From NCBI RefSeq assembly GCF_011759375.1, contig NZ_JAARML010000002.1, positions 806,001-870,000 on the forward strand: a stretch of DNA of 64,000 nucleotides, in the 5' to 3' direction. The notes under the pieces are model-generated. The model was not told the origin of the DNA. It did not search any database and saw nothing but the letters and a program-made list of their open reading frames with translations. This stretch comes from Paraflavitalea devenefica. GTDB taxonomy: Bacteria; Bacteroidota; Bacteroidia; Chitinophagales; Chitinophagaceae. Position numbers and translations under genes: made by a program. Positions 58,511 to 64,000 of this stretch are shown here, in pieces; within the stretch, counting starts at the first letter, position 1, and each line of letters opens with the position of its first letter.

Positions 58511-60058
58511 ATGGAGATTATTAAATATATAGCGTTTGCGGGGTTGGTGATCGTAGTAGGCTGCGCTACATCTAAAAATGCGCAGCAGGGAAAAGGTACT
58601 GTGCTGAAAGCAGGTAGCTTTAAACATTATGTGGACTACTTCAACAAGATGGAGGAGGAGAATATTGTGCAGGCGATTCCGAATGACAACGCCTGGCAAT
58701 GGATGCAACGGAATATTCCCCTGTTTGAATGCCCGCAGCAGAATGTGGAAGAGATCTTTTATTACCGCTGGTGGACCTTGCGCAAGCACATCAAAAAAAC
58801 ACCCGTGGGTTATGCTTTTACCGAGTTCCTGGTGAACCGTTCCTATGCTGACAAATACAACCTCATCAGTTGCGCCCTGGGGCATCACCTCTATGAAGGC
58901 CGCTGGCTGCACGATCAGCAGTACCTTGACCAATATGTACACGTATGGTACCGGGGCGATAGTGGCAAGCCCATGAAAAAGCTGCATGGTTTCAGCAGTT
59001 GGGCGATATACGCGCTCTACAACCGTTACTTCGTGACTGGTGATTGGCAGTATCTGGTAGACCTGCTGCCCGATCTGGTGAATGACTATACAGCATGGGA
59101 AGCAGAAAGGCGTTTACCCAGTGGCCTGTTCTGGCAAAGCGATGTGAAGGATGGTATGGAAGAAACCATCAGTGGCGGACGCCGGGAAAAGAATGCGCGG
59201 CCTACTATCAATAGTTACATGTATGGCAATGCGCTGGCATTAGTCCGGATCGCGTCTATGAAAAGGGATCTCACTACGGCCGCTTTGTATTTACGTAAGG
59301 CCGATACCCTGAAACAACTGATCCAGGGAAAACTGTGGAACGACCAGCAGCAATTTTTCGAGGTGCGCAAGGAAGGAGGCGATACCCTGGCCAATGTAAA
59401 AGAAGCAGTGGGTTTTATTCCCTGGTATTTCAACCTGCCGGATGCCGGTTATGAAACGGCCTGGAAAGCAGTAACGGATGAAAAGACATTCTGTGCACCC
59501 TTTGGCCTTACCACGGCCGATCGGAGTCATCCGGGCTTCCGCACCCATGGCTGCTGTAAATGTGAGTGGGATGGTGCTGTATGGCCTTTTGCTACTTCGC
59601 AAACACTGACAGCACTGGCCAATGTGTTGAATAACTACCAGCAGAACATCATTGCTGATTCCTCCTGGTTCAAATTACTGAATACCTATGTGGAGTCGCA
59701 ATACTACCGTGGCCGTCCTTATATCGGGGAATACCTCGATGAAAAAACAGGTTACTGGCTGAAGGGGGATGAGGAGCGCAGTCGCTATTACAATCATTCC
59801 ACTTTCAATGATCTGATCATTACCGGGCTGGCAGGTTTGCGTCCGCGGGCCGATAATACAATTGAAGTACGTCCCTTGCTGCCGGCCGGTAAATGGGACT
59901 GGTTTTGCCTGGATAATGTGCTGTACAGGGGGAAGATCATTACCATCATTTGGGATAAGGACGGAACGAAATACAAAAGAGGGAAGGGGCTGAGTGTGTG
60001 GGTAAACGGAGTGAAGAAAGGTGCTGCTGATAAACTTGAGAAGATCATTGTAGAATAA
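58511..60058 (+). CDS. (alpha/alpha)6 glycosidase, GH142/MGH1-like
   Basis: 515 aa. Lipoprotein signal (FAGLVIVVGCATSK). The body has the (alpha/alpha)6-barrel pattern of the GH63/MGH1-like and GH142 enzymes: HGFSSWAIYALYNRYFVTGDWQYLVDLLPDLVNDYTAWEAERRLPSGLFWQSDVKDGMEETISGG, RPTINSYMYGNALALVRIA and KCEWDGAVWPFATSQTLTALANVLNNYQ. GH142 contains beta-L-arabinofuranosidases of RG-II, and the neighbouring GH140, GH78 and GH2 genes fit that target. The assignment to GH142 rather than another MGH1-like group is inference. Candidate acids are the D of WQSDVKDG and the D of CEWDG. Confidence 0.62.
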   Translation: MEIIKYIAFAGLVIVVGCATSKNAQQGKGTVLKAGSFKHYVDYFNKMEEENIVQAIPNDNAWQWMQRNIPLFECPQQNVEEIFYYRWWTLRKHIKKTPVGYAFTEFLVNRSYADKYNLISCALGHHLYEGRWLHDQQYLDQYVHVWYRGDSGKPMKKLHGFSSWAIYALYNRYFVTGDWQYLVDLLPDLVNDYTAWEAERRLPSGLFWQSDVKDGMEETISGGRREKNARPTINSYMYGNALALVRIASMKRDLTTAALYLRKADTLKQLIQGKLWNDQQQFFEVRKEGGDTLANVKEAVGFIPWYFNLPDAGYETAWKAVTDEKTFCAPFGLTTADRSHPGFRTHGCCKCEWDGAVWPFATSQTLTALANVLNNYQQNIIADSSWFKLLNTYVESQYYRGRPYIGEYLDEKTGYWLKGDEERSRYYNHSTFNDLIITGLAGLRPRADNTIEVRPLLPAGKWDWFCLDNVLYRGKIITIIWDKDGTKYKRGKGLSVWVNGVKKGAADKLEKIIVE

Positions 60059-60059
60059 A

Positions 60060-60083
60060 GAATCCAGAATTCAGAATCCAGAA
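60060..60083. repeat. Short repeat (AGAATTCA core)
   Basis: AATCCAGAATTCAGAATCCA is an internally repetitive palindrome in the 32-nt gap between two glycosidase genes; a similar form is present at 24441-24466. Confidence 0.45.
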
Positions 60084-60090
60084 GGTTTGA

Positions 60091-62877
60091 ATGAAGTATA
60101 TAGATCATAAAATATTACTGCTTTTATTAACGGCGCTGGCCAGCATAGGATCGTTTGCCCAGCAAACAGAGAAACTATATTTATCCGGCACGGGCAATGA
60201 CCATACCGTAAACTGGGACTTCTTTTGCACGGAAGGACGCAATGCCGGCAAGTGGACCACTATCCCGGTGCCCTCCTGCTGGGAATTACAGGGCTTTGGT
60301 AAATACAATTATGGATTTGATAAGGACAGTGTGCGGGGAAAAGAAAAAGGACTGTACAAGTATTCCTTCCGGGTGCCTGCCCGATGGAAAGACAAGATCA
60401 TTAAGATTGTTTTTGAAGGGAGCATGACCGATACAGAGGTAAAGATCAATGGTCAGTTGGCCGGACCTGTACATGAGGGTGCTTTCTATGCTTTCAAATA
60501 TGATATTACAGCGTTGCTGAAGCCCGATGCAGATAACCTGCTGGAAGTAACGGTGGCCAAGCATTCGGCCAATGCTTCTGTGAATGAAGCGGAGCGCAAG
60601 GCCGACTTCTGGCTATTCGGCGGCATCTTCCGGCCGGTATATCTGGAAGCATATCCGGAATGCCGCATGGAAGAGGTTGAAATAGATGCAAGGGCCAACG
60701 GAAGGTTTTTTGCTTTCCTGAATATATTCCGGCCACAGCAGGCTGATAAGTTAATATTACAGTTGTATACTATTGATGGAAAGAAATTTGGCCCTGCTAT
60801 CAATGCGCCGTTTAATATTAGATTTGGTCTTACCTGGATTGATACAGCTTTTGTAAATCCAAGGCTGTGGTCACCCGAGTTTCCCAATCTGTATGATGCT
60901 GTATTCACGCTATGGAAAAATGGCAAACCGGTGCACACGGTGAAACAGCGCTTTGGTTTCCGTACGGTAGAGGTAAAGGAGCGGGATGGCATTTATGTAA
61001 ATGACGTGAAGGTGAAAATGAAAGGGGTGAATCGTCATTCCTTCTGGCCCACCTCCGGCAGAACAACCAGTAAGGCCATCAGTATCCAGGATGTATTGCT
61101 GATGAAGGAGATGAACATGAATGCCGTGCGCATGAGCCATTATCCGCCCGATGATCATTTCCTGGATGTATGTGATTCACTGGGTTTATTTGTGATGGAT
61201 GAACTGGCCGGTTGGCATGGTCATTATGATACGCCTACGGGTAAAAAGCTGGTAGAGGAAATGCTGGCGCATGATGTGAACCACCCTTCCATTATTTTCT
61301 GGGCCAATGGTAATGAAGGAGGGCACAACTTTGAACTGGATTCTCTTTTTGTAAAAGGTGATATACAATTGCGTCCTGTTGTACATCCCTGGCAGTTATT
61401 TGGTGGTTTTGATACACAACATTACCGGGAATATAATTACGGCATCGGTAATTACAACAATGGCCGTGAGATCGTCATGCCCACCGAGTTCCTGCATGGC
61501 TGGTACGATGGTGGCCATGGTGCAGGCCTGCAGGATTACTGGGAAGCCATGTGGCATGATCCCTTGTCGGCCGGTGGTTTCCTCTGGGATTTCGCCGATC
61601 AGGGTGTTGTAAGAACGGATAAGAACGGTGAACTGGATACGGATAAGAACCGCGGCGCCGATGGTATCCTGGGGCCTTACCACGAAAAAGAGGGCAGCTT
61701 TTTTACCATTAAAGAAGTATGGAGCCCCGTATATGTAGAGCGCCGGGAGATTACGCCGGCCTTTGATGGTAAGTTCCGCCTGGAGAACCGTTATTTCTAT
61801 ACCAATATCAACCAGTGTTCTTTTCAATGGACATTGGCAAAATGGGAGGGAGGTAAACGAGTGGATGTAAAGGGCACCGCCGTAGCCCCCAATATAAAAC
61901 CTGCGGGGAAAGGCATATTGAGTGTGGCGCTGCCTGTTAACTGGAAGCAATACGATGTATTATACCTCACGGCCTTTGATCCCTACAAAAGAGCATTGTT
62001 TACCTGGAGCTTTCCCATTGTACGTCCCGCTGCTGTAGCTGCTGCATTGGTTGATACAACAGGGAACGGCGCCGTCACTATCACTATAGCTGACTCTTTG
62101 TACCAGGTGACTGCCAATGGTATTCAGCTTGTCATTCACCAGCGCACAGGACTACTTACCAGTGTACGCAACGCCAAAGGCGTCATCCCTTTCAATAATG
62201 GACCGGTATTACAGGAAGGCGTTAATAATTTTAATGGTTATACGCATCGTTTTGAGGGACAGCAATTGGTTATTACTTCCACCTTCGATAGAAAGAACAG
62301 CTTCAATACGCTGGAATGGACTATCTATCCATCCGGCTGGGTGAAAATGCAGGTGAACTATTTCCCCGAAGCATACTTTACCACATTGGCAGGTGTCAAC
62401 TTTTCTTTCCCTGAAAGCGATATGAAAGCAGTAGAGTACATGGGCAGCGGTCCTTACCGTGTATGGAAGAACCGTATGAAGGGCACGCAGTTTGGCGTGT
62501 GGCGTAAAGACTATAACAATACAGAAACAGGCGAAGCGCCCTGGAAATACCCGGAGTTCAAAGGCTATCATGCCAATCTATACTGGTGTAAGTTCATTAC
62601 CAGTACGCAACCCTTTACAGTGGTGACGGAAAATGAAGATATGTTCCTTCGCTTGTTTACCCCTGCCTGGAAAGAAGACCAGTGGAAGAATTATATGCTG
62701 TACTTCCCTTCGGGCGATATCTCTTTTATGCAGGGCATTGCCGGCATTGGCACCAAAACACAAAGGAATGAAACGACCGGACCAATGGGTACTCGACATA
62801 TCTACTACGATTATGAGAAAGACAGGAGCCGGGCAAAGGAACTGGTGTTGTATTTCAATTTTAATGAAGCACAATAA
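60091..62877 (+). CDS. GH2 family beta-glycosidase
   Basis: 928 aa. Signal peptide (LLLLTALASIGSFAQ), sugar-binding jelly-roll (WTTIPVPSCWELQGFGKYNYGF...GLYKYSFRVPARWKDKIIKIVFEGSMTDTEVKINGQLAGPVHEGAFYAFKYDIT), TIM-barrel with acid/base E409 (WANGNEGGHN) and nucleophile E466 (MPTEFLHGW), and a long C-terminal GH2/Ig-like region. It lacks the DUF4982 layout of the other GH2 in the window, so it probably has a different specificity (beta-galactosidase, beta-glucuronidase or beta-galacturonidase-like). The stop overlaps the start of the next gene by one base (TAATG). Confidence 0.82.
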   Translation: MKYIDHKILLLLLTALASIGSFAQQTEKLYLSGTGNDHTVNWDFFCTEGRNAGKWTTIPVPSCWELQGFGKYNYGFDKDSVRGKEKGLYKYSFRVPARWKDKIIKIVFEGSMTDTEVKINGQLAGPVHEGAFYAFKYDITALLKPDADNLLEVTVAKHSANASVNEAERKADFWLFGGIFRPVYLEAYPECRMEEVEIDARANGRFFAFLNIFRPQQADKLILQLYTIDGKKFGPAINAPFNIRFGLTWIDTAFVNPRLWSPEFPNLYDAVFTLWKNGKPVHTVKQRFGFRTVEVKERDGIYVNDVKVKMKGVNRHSFWPTSGRTTSKAISIQDVLLMKEMNMNAVRMSHYPPDDHFLDVCDSLGLFVMDELAGWHGHYDTPTGKKLVEEMLAHDVNHPSIIFWANGNEGGHNFELDSLFVKGDIQLRPVVHPWQLFGGFDTQHYREYNYGIGNYNNGREIVMPTEFLHGWYDGGHGAGLQDYWEAMWHDPLSAGGFLWDFADQGVVRTDKNGELDTDKNRGADGILGPYHEKEGSFFTIKEVWSPVYVERREITPAFDGKFRLENRYFYTNINQCSFQWTLAKWEGGKRVDVKGTAVAPNIKPAGKGILSVALPVNWKQYDVLYLTAFDPYKRALFTWSFPIVRPAAVAAALVDTTGNGAVTITIADSLYQVTANGIQLVIHQRTGLLTSVRNAKGVIPFNNGPVLQEGVNNFNGYTHRFEGQQLVITSTFDRKNSFNTLEWTIYPSGWVKMQVNYFPEAYFTTLAGVNFSFPESDMKAVEYMGSGPYRVWKNRMKGTQFGVWRKDYNNTETGEAPWKYPEFKGYHANLYWCKFITSTQPFTVVTENEDMFLRLFTPAWKEDQWKNYMLYFPSGDISFMQGIAGIGTKTQRNETTGPMGTRHIYYDYEKDRSRAKELVLYFNFNEAQ

Positions 62878-64000
62878 TGAATAACAAACATCTATATAGG
62901 TTACTAACTTTGTTCCTGCTTTGTACAGGGATCATGTCCGTGCAGGCGCAGGAAATTAAAGTAGATAGCCTGCGTTGTGAGATGCTGACCGATCCGCAGG
63001 GCATTGATGTTACCACACCCCGCCTGAGCTGGATAACAATAGCTCATTATCAGCGCCAGGTGGTACAAACTGCATACGAGATCATCGTGGCTTCCACCCC
63101 GGAAAAGCTGGCGGCCAATACCGGTGATATCTGGAACAGTGGTAAAGTATCATCTGATCAATCTATTCACGTTCCTTACGGCGGTAGGCCATTAACCAGC
63201 CGCACAGCCTGCTACTGGAAAGTAAAAGTATTTACCAATAAAGGAACCACTGCATGGAGTGAACCGGCGCAGTGGACAATGGGATTGTTGAAACCTACAG
63301 ACTGGAAGGCCAAATGGATAGGATATGATAAAGCATCCCCTTGGGATAGTGTTACCCAGTTCTCCCGGCTTTCGGCCCGTTATTTCAGGAAAGCGTTCAC
63401 ATCACGGGCTGCTGTAAAAAGGGCCACAGTATATATAGCTGGCCTGGGTCTGTATGAACTGTATATTAACGGACAGAAGATCGGTGATCAGGTGCTGGCG
63501 CCCAATCCTACCGACTACCGGAAGTCGGTGTTGTATAATACGCATGATGTAACCAGGCAGCTTACAAAAGGAGCGAATGTAGTGGCTACGGTATTGGGCA
63601 ACGGCCGTTATTTCACCATGCGGCAGGATTACAAACCCAAAAAGATCAACACATTTGGCTATCCCAAAATGCTGTTGCAACTGGAAATAGAATACACGGA
63701 TGGTACGCGCAAAACGATCGTGAGCGATGAAAGCTGGAAGCTGCAGGTAGATGGTCCTATCAGGACTAATAACGAGTATGATGGAGAAGAATATGATGCT
63801 GCCAAAGAGCTTCCCAACTGGAACAGGGTGAATTATAATGATGCCAGTTGGAGGAAACCGCAACTGGTGAAAGCGCCTGAAGGAAAGATAGTGGCGCAGA
63901 TGAGTGAGCCAATGCGGGTGATGAAAACCATCCGGCCGGTAGCTGTTAAAAAAGCGGGGAATGGGAACTACATCCTGGACATGGGCCAGAATTTTGCTGG
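62877..64000 (+). CDS. GH78 alpha-L-rhamnosidase (C-terminus outside the window)
   Basis: The first 374 codons are present and open to the window edge. Signal peptide (LLTLFLLCTGIMSVQAQ), then the fibronectin-like and bacterial alpha-L-rhamnosidase N-terminal domains (EIKVDSLRCEMLTDPQGIDVTTPRLSW; WKAKWIGYDKASP; RYFRKAFTSRAAVKRATVYIAGLGLYELYINGQKIGDQVLAPNPTDYRKSVLYNTHDVTRQLTKGANVVATVLGNGRYF). GH78 hydrolyses terminal alpha-L-rhamnose in rhamnogalacturonan. The catalytic (alpha/alpha)6 domain lies beyond the window. It is translationally coupled to the GH2 gene. Confidence 0.88.
   Translation, partial: MNNKHLYRLLTLFLLCTGIMSVQAQEIKVDSLRCEMLTDPQGIDVTTPRLSWITIAHYQRQVVQTAYEIIVASTPEKLAANTGDIWNSGKVSSDQSIHVPYGGRPLTSRTACYWKVKVFTNKGTTAWSEPAQWTMGLLKPTDWKAKWIGYDKASPWDSVTQFSRLSARYFRKAFTSRAAVKRATVYIAGLGLYELYINGQKIGDQVLAPNPTDYRKSVLYNTHDVTRQLTKGANVVATVLGNGRYFTMRQDYKPKKINTFGYPKMLLQLEIEYTDGTRKTIVSDESWKLQVDGPIRTNNEYDGEEYDAAKELPNWNRVNYNDASWRKPQLVKAPEGKIVAQMSEPMRVMKTIRPVAVKKAGNGNYILDMGQNFA

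Noticed and set aside
1..64000. tRNA, rRNA, insertion sequence, integrase or phage genes
   Set aside because: None were recognisable on either strand by motif or by ORF content.

Overview
The window comes from a Bacteroidota chromosome, most likely a member of the Chitinophagaceae (Chitinophaga/Niastella-like). The evidence is two SusC/SusD outer-membrane pairs, a type IX secretion (T9SS) C-terminal sorting domain, LytS/LytTR two-component proteins, TTG/TAnnTTTG-type promoters and almost no Shine-Dalgarno sequences. I see no rRNA, tRNA, insertion sequence, CRISPR array or phage gene.

Layout. 1-3.7 kb: a Panacea-type toxin-antitoxin pair, then a leftward block of MocA-like, XdhC-like and NUDIX genes, then a 15-codon ORF with a 9-nt Shine-Dalgarno match and its own terminator. 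4.2-8.6 kb: one very large secreted pectate lyase (PL9 + PL1) with an internal 0.9-kb duplication. 8.7-13.4 kb: a DUF6934-like gene with a 59-codon partner, then SDR, Gfo/Idh, CvfB-like and FabF genes. 13.6-19.4 kb: an unknown secreted protein, a propeller-type sensor kinase with its LytTR regulator, and a hemopexin-repeat lipoprotein. 19.6-29.4 kb: an eight-gene operon (MaoC, solute-binding-fold protein, two family III CoA-transferases, lactonase-like amidohydrolase, RhaT-like transporter, Gfo/Idh dehydrogenase, large secreted glycosidase). 30.5-38.1 kb: SusC/SusD followed by a di-heme cytochrome, Rieske protein and porin behind two DtxR-like boxes. 38.2-64 kb: a large pectin utilisation locus (GH28, GH43-like, GH2, DUF3826, SusC/SusD, PL1, DUF6298/4955-like, GH140, GH43, sialidase-like propeller, (alpha/alpha)6 glycosidase, GH2, GH78 cut by the window end).

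The strongest unexplained signal is a 39-bp ungapped motif (27 positions identical in all three copies) at 19443, 38091 and 43229. Each copy ends in the TTG of a -33 element with a -7 element 19-20 bp further on, and each carries an AGT-type direct repeat at 21-bp spacing, as expected for an AraC-type activator. It links the CoA-transferase/RhaT operon to the two pectin operons as one regulon. This suggests that the CoA operon processes a pectin-derived sugar acid or deoxysugar inside the cell while the secreted enzymes and SusC/SusD release and import it. The presence of GH140, GH78, GH28, GH2 and a GH142-like enzyme points to rhamnogalacturonan (possibly RG-II) as the target.

Several families of intergenic palindromic repeats are scattered through the window. 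Some provide stop codons, and one lies inside the signal-peptide region of the GH28 gene.
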